A stretch of DNA of 64,000 nucleotides from Tardiphaga sp. 709 (GTDB taxonomy: Bacteria > Pseudomonadota > Alphaproteobacteria > Rhizobiales > Xanthobacteraceae), in contig NZ_CP135529.1 in the NCBI RefSeq assembly GCF_032401055.1, forward strand, positions 3,532,501 to 3,596,500. The letters are read 5' to 3'. Positions 30,703-42,545 of this stretch are shown here, piece by piece. The translations under genes were made by a program, and so were the position numbers. The notes beneath the pieces were generated by a model that saw only the letters and a program-made list of their open reading frames with translations, did no database searches and was not told the DNA's origin. Numbering within the stretch: the first letter of the stretch is position 1; the number at the start of each line of letters is the position of its first letter.

Positions 30703-32418
30703 TTAGCCGCCCCAACGGCGCAGAAAGCCGCGCCAACCGCCCTGTTGCTGGCCAGCATTCAGTTCGGCGAATTCATCGCGATAATCGTCCGCCTCGTCCA
30801 CGCCGGGATCGTCCGGAGGCCTGACGATGGGAATGACGGCCGGAATAGCCACCGCGGGCTTGGCGGCACTGGCGATATCGCTGCGGTCACGGAACAGCGG
30901 TGGCGGCGCGGGGGCCGGTTTCGGGAGCGGCGCCGGCGCCTCGGCGGGCTCGGGCGTAGCATCGGCCACCGGTTCGGGCTGCGCTGGTACTTCAGGTTCC
31001 GCCGCGAGGTCCTGAGCCGGCGCGGAGGGTGTGATCTCGGTCGGCACGGGCACCACGGGTTTAGGCACTGCCGGCGGCGGAGCCAGCACGGTCTCGCGCA
31101 AAATCTCGGTCTCGATGGTCGAGGCCCTGTCCGACGGCAGCGCGGCCAGGGGCGTCTGCCACTGGAACGCATCGATCCGTCCGGTGACCGGCGACACCGG
31201 CCGCCAGCGATCGGACACATAGCCGTCCGCGGTCCAGACCGGATCGTGCAACGCGCGCACGGCACGCAATGTCCAGGCGCGGGCGCGGCCGCTGTCGCCA
31301 TGTTCGGTACGTTCGATTTCCGCCATCAGCATCGCAACGCGCTGGGTGGAGTCGGCCGTGAACGGCGCCAGTGCTTCGCGGGCGCGCGTGAATTCGGCGG
31401 CATCGATGGCCGCACGGGCGATCGCCAGCGCGCCTTCGATATGGCCTGGCACTTTCGATGCCAGCGTCTCGACACGCACCAGCCGCTGCCGCGCGGAATC
31501 GCCGAGCTTCACATGGGCATAGGCGTCAGCGAGATCCGGATGCGGCTGCGCCAGCCACGCTATCTCGATGATCTTCATTGCCCGACGGGTCTGATGCGCC
31601 TCGCTCTGGAATCGGCTGGCGAGAACGGCGGCTGGCACCAAAGTTGGCGCAAGCTTGATCGCCTCGGTCACGCTGTCGCGGGACAGATCGCGATCTTGTG
31701 TCTCAAGCTCCAGCGCACGCGCGGTAAGCAGCACGCCGCGCTGCCGACGAAACGCCGCGCGATCGATCAGGCCAGAGGCAAAATTGTTGTCGAGGATTTT
31801 CAACGCGCCGGTCCAATCGCTCTGCGCGCAGCGGAAGCCAAGAACGGCTTGCGACGCCCATGTCGATGCCGGCGATAATTTCAGCGCTTCTTCGGCAATC
31901 GTCACGGCGGCGACGGGATCGTCGCTGCGCTGCGCCTCGATGAACAGGCCGCGCAGACCCAACAATCGCGTATCGGCACGCTCGGCCATCGCCTGAAACG
32001 CACGATGCGCACCGGCGCGATCGCCATCGAGCTGGGCGGACTGAGCATGCAGCAACAGAGCGAGCGGATCGTCAGCCGTCAAACGCTTGGCGAGATCGGC
32101 ATGACGCCGCGCGGCGTGGCCATCGCCCTGCCCGATCGCCAGCAGACCATGCGTGATGGCCTGACGTCCGCGCGCCTGACGCTTTTGATGGCGGCGACGG
32201 CGCATTCGCTTCGGCGCACGCCACAAACCACGCAGGAGCGACCAGGCGAACACCACCGCGACGATGGTCAGGCCGAGCACCAGCACAAACACCGGCACCG
32301 ACGGCGAAGCGCGCCAGACGCCCCAGGATATCACGACATCGCCGGGCTGATCGGCGACCCAAGCGGCCCCAACGGCCGCAAGCGCTATCAACACAAGAAA
32401 CAAAATGATGCGAAACAT
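30703..32418 (-). CDS. hemY: HemY family TPR membrane protein
   Basis: Protein of 571 residues. The HemY N-terminal region has two transmembrane segments (about 1-20 and 40-60), starting MFRIILFLVLIALAAVGAAW, then a basic stretch (RAPKRMRRRRHQKRQ). A long TPR-rich periplasmic region follows (about 100-430). The C-terminus is Pro/Ala-rich (about 450-545) and unstructured. Called a haem biosynthesis protein because of its link with hem genes; its biochemical role is unsettled. ATG at 32418 chosen because the TM segment begins there; the open frame continues upstream. Confidence 0.88.
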   Translation of the reverse strand: MFRIILFLVLIALAAVGAAWVADQPGDVVISWGVWRASPSVPVFVLVLGLTIVAVVFAWSLLRGLWRAPKRMRRRRHQKRQARGRQAITHGLLAIGQGDGHAARRHADLAKRLTADDPLALLLHAQSAQLDGDRAGAHRAFQAMAERADTRLLGLRGLFIEAQRSDDPVAAVTIAEEALKLSPASTWASQAVLGFRCAQSDWTGALKILDNNFASGLIDRAAFRRQRGVLLTARALELETQDRDLSRDSVTEAIKLAPTLVPAAVLASRFQSEAHQTRRAMKIIEIAWLAQPHPDLADAYAHVKLGDSARQRLVRVETLASKVPGHIEGALAIARAAIDAAEFTRAREALAPFTADSTQRVAMLMAEIERTEHGDSGRARAWTLRAVRALHDPVWTADGYVSDRWRPVSPVTGRIDAFQWQTPLAALPSDRASTIETEILRETVLAPPPAVPKPVVPVPTEITPSAPAQDLAAEPEVPAQPEPVADATPEPAEAPAPLPKPAPAPPPLFRDRSDIASAAKPAVAIPAVIPIVRPPDDPGVDEADDYRDEFAELNAGQQQGGWRGFLRRWGG

Positions 32419-32425
32419 CGGATTC

Positions 32426-33589
32426 CTATGGCGCCGGTTTGGAGAGCGCCGCCATCGCGTCGGCTGCGAATTGACGTGAAGCGGCCATCGCTGCATCGCG
32501 CATATCGACCTTATCGAGCCAGGGCTGAACCACGGCACGATCCGCTGGAGACAACGTAAGCAACTCACGTTTGGCTGTGGCGATGTCATTGCTACGTGCA
32601 GCGGCGCCCGCGCGCGAGACCGCGCTGCTGTTGTTACCTATACCGACAGCGTCGGTACGCTCGATGCGGACCAGCTTTGCAGCGCCGGCCTGCAGGCGGT
32701 CCATGAAACCTGCACTTGCGGCAGGTGCCTCCGTCGGAGCCGGTGTCAGCTTCGGCAGCAATACAAGCAGTTCGCGGCTGAGCGCGACTGCGTTTGGTAC
32801 GCCCGTCGTTGCAAACGCATCGAGCGACTTCAGCTGATTGGCATTGCTTGCAAGCGATTTGACGGCTGCGAGTGCGGCCACATAAGGCTCGCCTTGACGC
32901 ACTGACGTGTCGAGCAGTGATGCCGCAACAACACGGCGCAAGGCCCCGTCATCGACAGGTTTGGTATTCTGTTGGACGGCCGAAGACTTCAGCTCGCTGG
33001 CGGTACTTTCGATCTGCCCGAGCCGCTCATTGATCGGCCCGAGATCGACCACACCAGCGGCCGGGCGCGGCGCGGATTTGAGTTGATTGAGATCGGCGAC
33101 GACACGGTCCGATTGCGTCTTTACGGCAGTGAGATCGCCGCGCAATCCCGCGATGGATTTCTCGAGCGCATCAATCCGCGTCGCGAGAGCCGTGTCGGGC
33201 GCAGCGACCGGGCGGGCTTCGATCTGCGCAACGCGAGAGGTCAGCGAATCGACATCTGCCTTGTCGCTCGAAGCAATGCCGCTCAGGCCGAACCATGCAA
33301 TTCCGGCGACAAGCGCACCGGCAACCGCGCCAACGGCGGCGGGAACCAGGACAGGTGCACGCGCAGGTGGGATGGCCGCCTGCTTTTCAACCGCAGCCTC
33401 CACGGCGGGCTCGGACGGCGGCATATCCGACGGCGCGGTATCGACAGCCTCCGATGGCGTTTCCGGTGCCTCAGATTCCGCAGCAGCCGGGCGCTCCGTG
33501 ACTTCGGCAGCCGTCAATTCGATGGTTGGCGGCGGGCGTTTGGGCCGACCGGCATCCGGAGACGATCCCGTCTCATTATCGTCGGCCAT
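32426..33589 (-). CDS. Mic60/mitofilin-like membrane protein
   Basis: Protein of 387 residues. It has a disordered acidic N-terminus, one transmembrane helix (about 79-105, VPAAVGAVAGALVAGIAWFG), a coiled coil (about 115-195) and a C-terminal mitofilin-like domain (about 220-385). Alphaproteobacterial Mic60 homologues lie in this position between hemD and hemY and shape internal membranes in photosynthetic relatives (literature knowledge). The assignment rests on architecture and context, not on a strong motif. It lies 7 bp upstream of hemY. Confidence 0.78.
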   Translation of the reverse strand: MADDNETGSSPDAGRPKRPPPTIELTAAEVTERPAAAESEAPETPSEAVDTAPSDMPPSEPAVEAAVEKQAAIPPARAPVLVPAAVGAVAGALVAGIAWFGLSGIASSDKADVDSLTSRVAQIEARPVAAPDTALATRIDALEKSIAGLRGDLTAVKTQSDRVVADLNQLKSAPRPAAGVVDLGPINERLGQIESTASELKSSAVQQNTKPVDDGALRRVVAASLLDTSVRQGEPYVAALAAVKSLASNANQLKSLDAFATTGVPNAVALSRELLVLLPKLTPAPTEAPAASAGFMDRLQAGAAKLVRIERTDAVGIGNNSSAVSRAGAAARSNDIATAKRELLTLSPADRAVVQPWLDKVDMRDAAMAASRQFAADAMAALSKPAP

Positions 33590-33645
33590 GGCGTCGGTTC
33601 CCTCGTGACATGCCCGATCCCTATCGGGATTTGGTCACAGCAGTC

Positions 33646-34392
33646 TTAACGCGATAATGGCGGGATGGCACGGTCCAGCGCCGCGAACAGGGCATTTTCG
33701 TCCGGGGTCTGCGCCACCACGACCTGGGTAGCCCCGGCATCATGCGCAATCGTGCCGACCGCAGCCGACAGGCAATAATGTGGAACTGCGAGGGCAGCGA
33801 TCTCGACGCCCGACAAGCCTACCGCCTGAAAGAATGCCCGGACGCTCCGCCGCGAATAATGCAGCACCGCCTCGACCTTACCGGCCACGAAGGCCGCGGA
33901 AACATCATGTGGCAGATCGGCAACCGGCATCATTCGGTAGGTGGTCTGTGTCACCACCGTGAAACCCCGCGCGCCGAGTTCGGCGGCGAGATCCCGCGCC
34001 AGATCGGCGCCGGCCAGATAAAGGAGCGGGCGGGTCTTGTTCAGCAGCTTGTTCTTGCTGCTCTTCATCAATAGGTCCCGCAGCGCCGCAGCGTCAGCTT
34101 CGGCGGATATGACCTTGGCAAAGCCGAGATTGCGCGCGGCCTCTGCGGTCCGGTCGCCGACCGCGAACAGCGGCAGGCGAAGCAGGGCTGCCTGCACCGG
34201 CTGATCGGCAAGTGCGCGCAGTGCATTGGCCGACGTCACGATCACCGCGCCGAAATCCGCGTCCGAATCGATGGACAGCATCACCTTTTCGAAGCGCAGC
34301 ATCGGCGCCACCAGCACCTCGAAGCCCCGCGCGCGCAAGGCCGCAGCGGTGCTGGTATTGTCAGGCTGCGGACGAGTGACGAGAATAGCCAT
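33646..34392 (-). CDS. hemD: Uroporphyrinogen-III synthase
   Basis: Enzyme that closes hydroxymethylbilane with inversion of ring D to make uroporphyrinogen III, 248 residues. The fold is recognised by VTRPQPDNTSTAAALRARGF (residues 5-24), VIVTSANALRAL, LFAVGDRTAEAARNLGF and VLHYSRRSVRAFF. Sequence is poorly conserved in this family, so context with hemY and Mic60 adds support. Start at ATG 34392; the upstream open frame is not HemD-like. Confidence 0.92.
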   Translation of the reverse strand: MAILVTRPQPDNTSTAAALRARGFEVLVAPMLRFEKVMLSIDSDADFGAVIVTSANALRALADQPVQAALLRLPLFAVGDRTAEAARNLGFAKVISAEADAAALRDLLMKSSKNKLLNKTRPLLYLAGADLARDLAAELGARGFTVVTQTTYRMMPVADLPHDVSAAFVAGKVEAVLHYSRRSVRAFFQAVGLSGVEIAALAVPHYCLSAAVGTIAHDAGATQVVVAQTPDENALFAALDRAIPPLSR

Positions 34393-34519
34393 ATCTGAGG
34401 TCCGGTTTCGGGGGTCTCGCATGCCACGCAGGGCATCGAGTGATTGCACCTTGCAACCCCGCAATGCTACGCCGGGGGCAGGAAAAGCCCGGATTTGGCT
34501 GATTTAGCAAGGACCGATA

Positions 34520-35611
34520 GTGACCACCGACCAACCGATGCTGGTGCTGGGAATCGAGACGACCTGCGATGAGACCGCGGCCGCCGTTATCGAACGCCAG
34601 CCCGACGGCAGCGGCAAGATCCTGTCCAATATCGTCCATTCGCAGATCAACGACCATGCGCCCTATGGCGGCGTGGTGCCCGAGATCGCCGCGCGCGCCC
34701 ATATCGACCTGCTCGACGGCATCGTCGGCCGCGCCATGAAGGATGCCGACGTCAATTTTGCCCAGCTAAGCGGCGTTGCGGCGGCGGCCGGGCCCGGCCT
34801 GATCGGCGGCGTCATTGTGGGTCTCACCACCGCCAAGGCTATCGCGATGGTGCATGACACCCCGCTGGTGGCCGTGAACCATCTTGAAGCCCATGCGCTG
34901 ACGCCTCGGCTGACCACTTCGCTGACGTTTCCGTATTGCCTGTTTCTCGTTTCCGGCGGCCATACCCAGATCGTGGCGGTGCTTGGCGTCGGCCACTATG
35001 TCCGACTCGGCACCACCGTCGATGACGCCATGGGCGAAGCCTTCGACAAGGTCGCCAAGATGCTCGGCCTGCCCTATCCCGGCGGCCCGCAGGTGGAACG
35101 CGCCGCATCGGGCGGCGATCCCAAGCGCTTTGCCTTTCCGCGGCCGATGCTCGGCCGGCCCGATGCGAATTTTTCGCTTTCCGGTCTCAAGACTGCGGTC
35201 CGTAACGAGGCAAGCCGTCTCATTCCGCTGGAAGAACAGGACATCGCGGATCTCTGCGCCAGCTTCCAGGCGGCGGCGCTGGAATCGACGGCGGATCGAT
35301 TGAGCGTCGGCCTCAGACTGTTCGAGGATCAATTCGGCCCGCCGCATGCACTGGTGGCGGCCGGCGGTGTCGCCTCCAATCAGGCCATCCGTGGCGCGCT
35401 GCAGTCCGTCGCCGCAAAAGCGCAGACCACGCTGATCATCCCGCCGCCGGCACTGTGCACCGACAATGGCGCGATGATCGCCTGGGCCGGCGCAGAGCGT
35501 CTTGCGCTAGGACTCACCGACACGATGGAAGCGCCGCCCCGCGCGCGCTGGCTGCTCGATGCCGACGCGAAGGCGCCAGCAGGTCATTCCAAATCCCGCG
35601 CGGCTTACTGA
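34520..35611 (+). CDS. tsaD: tRNA N6-adenosine threonylcarbamoyltransferase
   Basis: TsaD transfers threonylcarbamoyl to A37 of ANN-decoding tRNAs with TsaB/E. At 363 residues it has the N-terminal [13 protein letters not shown] (residues 11-23), the metal-binding HLEAH (about 115-119), VSGGHTQIV and [10 protein letters not shown]. The start is GTG at 34520. It is divergent from hemD and followed by gpsA. Confidence 0.97.
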   Translation: MTTDQPMLVLGIETTCDETAAAVIERQPDGSGKILSNIVHSQINDHAPYGGVVPEIAARAHIDLLDGIVGRAMKDADVNFAQLSGVAAAAGPGLIGGVIVGLTTAKAIAMVHDTPLVAVNHLEAHALTPRLTTSLTFPYCLFLVSGGHTQIVAVLGVGHYVRLGTTVDDAMGEAFDKVAKMLGLPYPGGPQVERAASGGDPKRFAFPRPMLGRPDANFSLSGLKTAVRNEASRLIPLEEQDIADLCASFQAAALESTADRLSVGLRLFEDQFGPPHALVAAGGVASNQAIRGALQSVAAKAQTTLIIPPPALCTDNGAMIAWAGAERLALGLTDTMEAPPRARWLLDADAKAPAGHSKSRAAY

Positions 35612-35621
35612 AGAGCTCACT

Positions 35622-36602
35622 ATGGCCGACTTCAATTCAGTGGCGGTGATCGGCGCTGGGGCCTATGGCACCGCATTGGCCGATGTCGCCGCGCGCGCCG
35701 GCCGCGAAACCGTGCTTTATGCGCGCTCGACTGCAGCCGCCGAACTAATGCAAGTGTCTCGCGCCAATCCGCGATTGCCCGGCGCTGCCATCGATGACTC
35801 TGTCTTCGTCACCGCCGATCTTTCGCTGGCCGCACGTGCCGATACCATTCTGCTCGCGGTCCCCTCGCAGCAATTGCGCGAGGCATTGGCCGCGCTCGCG
35901 CCGCTATTGCCGGCAGGCGTTCCGGTGGTCGCCTGCGCCAAAGGCATCGAGCGCGGCAGTCATAAATTCATGACGGAGGTCATCGTCGACGTCGCACCGC
36001 ATACGATCCCTGCCATTCTATCGGGACCGAATTTCGCTGACGACGTTGCGGCTGGCTTGCCCACGGCCGTGACGCTCGCTTGCGCCGACGAGGATATTGC
36101 CGTCGCACTCGTGCAGGCCCTGGGTTCGGCGACATTCCGTCCTTATCACTCCACCGATGTGCGCGGCGTCGAGATCGGTGGTGCGGCGAAGAACGTACTG
36201 GCGATTGCCGCAGGCATCGTCGCCGGCAAGGAACTGGGCGCCTCGGCCCTCGCAGCACTCACCACGCGCGGTTTCAGCGAACTACTGCGACTAGGCATCG
36301 CATGTGGCGCGCGCACCGAGACGCTGTCGGGCCTGTCAGGATTGGGCGACCTGATCCTGAGCTGTTCGAGCGCGCAGTCGCGCAATTTTTCACTCGGCAT
36401 GGCGCTGGGCCGCGGCGAGCAACCAGCGCGCGGCAAACTCGCCGAGGGTGAGTTCACGGCGCCGGTGCTGATCGAGATTGCGACATCGAAGGGCGTCGAT
36501 ATGCCGGTAGCAAAGGCCGTGGCGGCAATTCTGGCCGGCCAGGCAACCATCGATCAGGCAATCGATGGCCTGCTGACACGGCCATTCAAGGCAGAAGGTT
36601 AG
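35622..36602 (+). CDS. gpsA: Glycerol-3-phosphate dehydrogenase (NAD(P)+)
   Basis: Makes sn-glycerol 3-phosphate from DHAP for phospholipids; 326 residues. The Rossmann motif [12 protein letters not shown] is at residues 8-19. The catalytic Lys is in [14 protein letters not shown], and [17 protein letters not shown] and [17 protein letters not shown] are signature regions. The start ATG lies 11 bases after tsaD; the longer frame into tsaD is rejected. Confidence 0.97.
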   Translation: MADFNSVAVIGAGAYGTALADVAARAGRETVLYARSTAAAELMQVSRANPRLPGAAIDDSVFVTADLSLAARADTILLAVPSQQLREALAALAPLLPAGVPVVACAKGIERGSHKFMTEVIVDVAPHTIPAILSGPNFADDVAAGLPTAVTLACADEDIAVALVQALGSATFRPYHSTDVRGVEIGGAAKNVLAIAAGIVAGKELGASALAALTTRGFSELLRLGIACGARTETLSGLSGLGDLILSCSSAQSRNFSLGMALGRGEQPARGKLAEGEFTAPVLIEIATSKGVDMPVAKAVAAILAGQATIDQAIDGLLTRPFKAEG

Positions 36603-36609
36603 AGACGGG

Positions 36610-37026
36610 ATGAAATACTGGCTGATCAAATCGGAGCCCGACGCCTGGTCGTGGGACGAGCAGAAAAAGGCCGGTGCCAAGGGCACCGAATGGACCGGTA
36701 TCCGTAACCACACCGCCAAGCTGAACATGATGAAGATGAAGAAGGGCGACCGCGCCTTCTTCTATCATTCGAATATCGGCAAGGAGATCGTGGGTATCGC
36801 CGAGATCATCAGGGAGCATCATCCCGATCCCACCGCCGAGCCGGGAACGCCCTGGGTCTGCGTCGACGTCAAGGCCGTGCAAGACCTGCCAAAGCCGGTG
36901 TCGCTAGCGGCAATCAAGGCTGAGCCGAAGCTTGCTGACGTCGCGATCCTGAAGCAGTCCCGCCTGTCGGTGCCACCGATCACTGCCGAGGAATGGAAGC
37001 TGCTCTGCAAAATGGGCGGGCTGTGA
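36610..37026 (+). CDS. EVE domain-containing protein
   Basis: A 138-residue stand-alone EVE domain, related to PUA-fold and YTH proteins and to human thymocyte nuclear protein 1. Motifs are YWLIKSEPDAWSWDE (residues 3-17), TEWTGIRNHTAK and GDRAFFYHSN. Relatives bind modified bases, but the ligand here is unknown. It overlaps the next gene by 4 bp. Confidence 0.92.
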   Translation: MKYWLIKSEPDAWSWDEQKKAGAKGTEWTGIRNHTAKLNMMKMKKGDRAFFYHSNIGKEIVGIAEIIREHHPDPTAEPGTPWVCVDVKAVQDLPKPVSLAAIKAEPKLADVAILKQSRLSVPPITAEEWKLLCKMGGL

Positions 37027-37703
37027 GCGCCGACGGCGCGGCCCAATCAACTGCAATATCTGACCCCGTCGCATTCATTCGTGCCAATACACGCCTGCTG
37101 CCGGTGCCGCTGGTGCCGGAAATCATGTTGTACGTGGCCGACGAGGCCGTGTCGCTGTGGAGCAAGACAGAAGAAGAACTCGGCGAGGCCGGACTGCCGC
37201 CGCCGTTCTGGGCTTTTGCCTGGGCCGGCGGACAGGCGCTGGCGCGCTTCGTTATCGATCATCCCGAGCATGTTGCTGGAAGGACCACTATCGATCTCGC
37301 ATCTGGATCGGGGCTTGTGGCTATCGCCGCGATAAAAGCCGGGGCAAGCAGCGTCTTCGCCTATGACATCGACGCCTTTGCGCGCACGGCGATCGCACTG
37401 AACGCGGCTGAAAATGGTGTTACGATCAGCGCTCGCGGTGACGATCTGCTCGGCGGCTCATCCGTCCCCACTGCACAAACGATTCTGGCAGGTGATATTT
37501 TCTATGAACGCGACACCGCTGAGCGCGCCTTTGTATTTCTTTCAGCGCAGGCGATGCGCGGCGCGACGGTACTAATCGGCGATCCCGGTCGCAGCTATCT
37601 GCCAAAGGACAAATTGCGAAAGCTGACCGAATACAAGGTGCCGGTGACGCGCGATCTCGAAGATGCCGAGATCAAGAACACGGCGGTATGGACACTCGCC
37701 TGA
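37023..37703 (+). CDS. Class I SAM methyltransferase, ETFB-lysine-methyltransferase-like
   Basis: Methyltransferase of about 226 residues. The SAM-binding motif I is IDLASGSGLVAIAAIKAGA (about residues 88-106), followed by VFAYDID with the acidic ribose-binding residue. AGDIFYER (about 158-165) resembles the post-I motif of ETF-beta lysine methyltransferases known in alphaproteobacteria. Hence a protein lysine target is plausible. I start it at GTG 37023, inside the EVE stop; an upstream ATG at 36993 would overlap the EVE gene by 34 bases. Confidence 0.82.
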   Translation: MSADGAAQSTAISDPVAFIRANTRLLPVPLVPEIMLYVADEAVSLWSKTEEELGEAGLPPPFWAFAWAGGQALARFVIDHPEHVAGRTTIDLASGSGLVAIAAIKAGASSVFAYDIDAFARTAIALNAAENGVTISARGDDLLGGSSVPTAQTILAGDIFYERDTAERAFVFLSAQAMRGATVLIGDPGRSYLPKDKLRKLTEYKVPVTRDLEDAEIKNTAVWTLA

Positions 37704-37704
37704 C

Positions 37705-38811
37705 TCAACCCGCCTCTGCCACCACCTGCGCCAGAAGCTGCTCGCGCTTCGATTGCGAGCGATAGCCTGTCTGCGTCGCGGCGATGCGGGCGAGGACACC
37801 GTCCTCGAAGGCCGTAACGATGGTGTCGTGCACATAGCTCTTGCGGCAGATCGCCGCCGTGTTTTGCAACTCGTTCGCCGCCGAACGCACGGCGTCGAGC
37901 ACTTGCTTCTTGCGACCGCGCACGCTCGCTGCCGGCTCGATCCGCGACAGCGTTTCGACTACCGTGGCCGAAGCCATCAGAGTGCGAAAATCCTTCAGTG
38001 AAATCTTGATGCCGGCAATATCGCGCAAGAATGCGTTCACGGCCGCCGTGTTGACCTTGTGAATGCGGCCGGCGTTGTCGCGATACTGAAACAGGCGCTT
38101 GCCCGGCACGTCGTGCAGAATACCAATCGCGCGGACGAGCTTCGACGCGTTGGACTCCTTGCGCACTGCTTTGCCGCCCTTAGCCTTGAAGGTGAGCACG
38201 ATGCAATCGTCTTCGAGCTGGACGTTCGACTTCATCAGCGTTGTAGCGCCGCGAGTGCCTGACAGCTTCATATAGCTCTCATTGCCGGCACGGATCGCGG
38301 TGCGCGTGACGAGTTCGATGACAGCGGCGAGCGCGAACTCACGCGTCGGCTCGTCACCAGCCAAAAGCGCCGAAACGTTGCGGCGGATCTTCGGCAGTGC
38401 CGCAACCAGCTTCGCCAGCCGATGCGCCTTGCGTTGCTCGCGGACCTTCTCCCAATCCGAGTGATAGCGGTATTGCAGCCGGCCGGCCGCGTCGCGGCCT
38501 ACGGCCTGCAAATGCGACGTAGGATCAACGGCATAGCGAACCTCGGCATAGGCCGGGGGCACCGCCATGGAGTTCAGCCGCTTGATCGTGCCGATATGTT
38601 TGATCGGGGTGCCGTTGGCCCTGACGAAGGAATAAGATTTTCCGCGCTTAAGCCGGCGGATCGTCAGCTCAGACTGATCTCCAAGCTTCAGGCCCATTTC
38701 ACGGGCCAAAACCTCCACACTCGCGGGGCTGGGCTTGGCCATACGGCCTGGCCGCGCGACGGAACGGGCGGAAACGGCCCGGGAAGGCGCGAAATTCTGC
38801 TGTTCCATCAT
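37705..38811 (-). CDS. DNA topoisomerase IB
   Basis: Poxvirus-like type IB topoisomerase of 368 residues that relaxes supercoils by transient 3'-phosphotyrosine links. The N-terminal domain (about 50-110) leads to the catalytic core, with Arg in AIRAGNESYM (about 195), Lys/Arg motifs in LTFKAKGGKAV, ISLKDFRTLMA, and the nucleophilic Tyr in CRKSYVHDTIV (near residue 326). Length is typical for the bacterial group. It converges with the methyltransferase gene. Confidence 0.94.
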   Translation of the reverse strand: MMEQQNFAPSRAVSARSVARPGRMAKPSPASVEVLAREMGLKLGDQSELTIRRLKRGKSYSFVRANGTPIKHIGTIKRLNSMAVPPAYAEVRYAVDPTSHLQAVGRDAAGRLQYRYHSDWEKVREQRKAHRLAKLVAALPKIRRNVSALLAGDEPTREFALAAVIELVTRTAIRAGNESYMKLSGTRGATTLMKSNVQLEDDCIVLTFKAKGGKAVRKESNASKLVRAIGILHDVPGKRLFQYRDNAGRIHKVNTAAVNAFLRDIAGIKISLKDFRTLMASATVVETLSRIEPAASVRGRKKQVLDAVRSAANELQNTAAICRKSYVHDTIVTAFEDGVLARIAATQTGYRSQSKREQLLAQVVAEAG

Positions 38812-39162
38812 AGTGTTATCTGCCTCGTCGGCCCTGTGTCTCTGCTAATGCCGTTTATTGATTTTTGGTTCCGGGCCGCTTGGCCGTCCCTGCGAGGGCG
38901 ATTTAGGGGCTTCCCGCAACTATTGCGAGTCCACAGGCACGCAATTTCGGTTACTGGTTACCGTTTAGCGCCCGAATTGGCTTTATGATGAAATTTCGGG
39001 GCCGTCAAAACGCGAACGTGATCGGGGCTGCGACCTTGCGGACCGACCAAAGGTCTAGTCCGGCCCCGCTTGTCCAGCTATCTCGCGCCGGCGCATATTG
39101 CGCGCAACGAGAACCGGCTGGCGGCGAATTCGCGCAGCGGTCGCACGGTGGTGGAGGGGACG
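38812..39162. other. 351-bp divergent region between topoisomerase IB and acs
   Basis: Holds the promoters for both divergent genes. A directly repeated GGTTAC occurs near 38950, but no clear operator palindrome or RNA was seen. The open frame at 39070 running into acs lacks family similarity before 39163, so this part is treated as leader. Confidence 0.5.
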
Positions 39163-41112
<1,950 letters not shown>

Positions 41113-41147
41113 CCACTCGCCCAATCTATCGGCAAACACGGAGTGAT

Positions 41148-42272
41148 GTGGTGGATCGTCGGTCATTCGTGTTGGGAAGTGCTGCAGTTGTTACGGGCGG
41201 AGTTTCCGCCCGCGCGCAGCACGCTGGTCATCCGGCATTGCCCGCGGCGCCGTCGTCGAAAGAACCCTACACCAAACTGCAAGGCGGCATACCGCATCAC
41301 ATGACGCCTGAGCAGGAAGCGCAGCGCGTCACGGAGAGTCCGGCGCCGAAGGGACCTCAGGGCAAGTGGGTGTCGCGCGCGGCGCTCCCACTTCCCCGTA
41401 GCGAAATGGCCTGGGCGACATCGTGGGCCGATCGCATGCATATCGTCGGTGGCTATGGCGAAGGCCGCGTCGACCGCCCCTATCACCACGTCTACGATCC
41501 CGCTTCAGATCAGTGGCTCGACGCAGCGCCCCTGCCGCGCGGCGCCAACCATGTCTCGGTCGCTGCCGATGCCGGACGCGTCTATGCGCTCGGCGGTTTC
41601 ATGCAGCAGAACCGCGGCTCGGACCAGAACGCGTATGCCTATGATGTCGCTGCCAATCGCTGGGATACGATCGCGCCCTTGCCGCGACCACGCGGTGCCG
41701 GCGCTGCCGTTGCGCTGAACGGCAAAATCCATCTGATCGGCGGCGCGTCGGAACCGGCGGCTGAGCGCGCCAGTGTCAGTTGGCACGAAGTCTATGATCC
41801 CAAGACCGACAAATGGGAGACCCGCAAGGCACTGCCCGGTGCGCGCGACCATGTCGGCTGCGTCGCCACGCGCGGCGTGATCCATGTGATCGGCGGGCGT
41901 TTCAATACGTTCGAGTACAATACCGATCTGCACCATGTGTATCTGCCCGAGCGCGACACATGGGAGCTGCGCGCCGCACTGCCGACGATCCGTTCGGGCC
42001 ATGGCCTTGTCGTGTATCGCGACCGGCTCTTCGCGATGGGCGGCGAATCCGGCGTGGTGCAGAACGGCCAGCTCACCCAGGGCAAGGTGTACGGACAGAT
42101 GGAAAGCTACGACCCGGCCTCCGACACCTGGCAGAGCCACGCGCCGATGCTTACCCCGCGCCATGCGGTCGGCGCCACAGTTATTGGTGACTGGATCTAT
42201 GTGGCTGGCGGCGGCGCTGTCCTCGGCGGCGCGGTACAATCCGCCGTCCATGAGGCCTTTACGCTGGCCTAG
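41148..42272 (+). CDS. Kelch-repeat protein with Tat-like signal
   Basis: Exported protein of 374 residues. The N-terminus VDRRSFVLGSAAVVTGGVSA looks like a twin-arginine signal. At least five kelch-type blades follow, recognised by repeats such as MHIVGGYGEG, VYALGGFMQQN, IHLIGGASE, IHVIGGRFN, LFAMGGESG and IYVAGGGAV with paired Trp-x-x-x blades (WDTIAPLPRPR). These form a beta-propeller; no catalytic motif is visible. Start GTG 41148 (a second GTG is adjacent). Confidence 0.85.
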   Translation: MVDRRSFVLGSAAVVTGGVSARAQHAGHPALPAAPSSKEPYTKLQGGIPHHMTPEQEAQRVTESPAPKGPQGKWVSRAALPLPRSEMAWATSWADRMHIVGGYGEGRVDRPYHHVYDPASDQWLDAAPLPRGANHVSVAADAGRVYALGGFMQQNRGSDQNAYAYDVAANRWDTIAPLPRPRGAGAAVALNGKIHLIGGASEPAAERASVSWHEVYDPKTDKWETRKALPGARDHVGCVATRGVIHVIGGRFNTFEYNTDLHHVYLPERDTWELRAALPTIRSGHGLVVYRDRLFAMGGESGVVQNGQLTQGKVYGQMESYDPASDTWQSHAPMLTPRHAVGATVIGDWIYVAGGGAVLGGAVQSAVHEAFTLA

Positions 42273-42545
42273 TGACCTCCAACGCATCGCATCTGGCTGC
42301 CCTCACGCGATTGTCAGGGGCAGATGGCCACCCGCGGCCAATTTAGAGCGAGTGTTGTTTTCCGGGCATTTACTTTGTTCAGCGGATTTCCTTTTTAAGC
42401 GCTCGTTGGCGCACTCCCCCGCGCTGGCAGAGACCGGTTGTTTACGCGACTGGTTGAGAATTTCCCGTGTGCAATTGTTTTCGTCGCCTTGAGAGGCGGC
42501 ACGACCTCGTCGGCCGCTACCGGCCGGGCCGAACTGGAGAGATCG

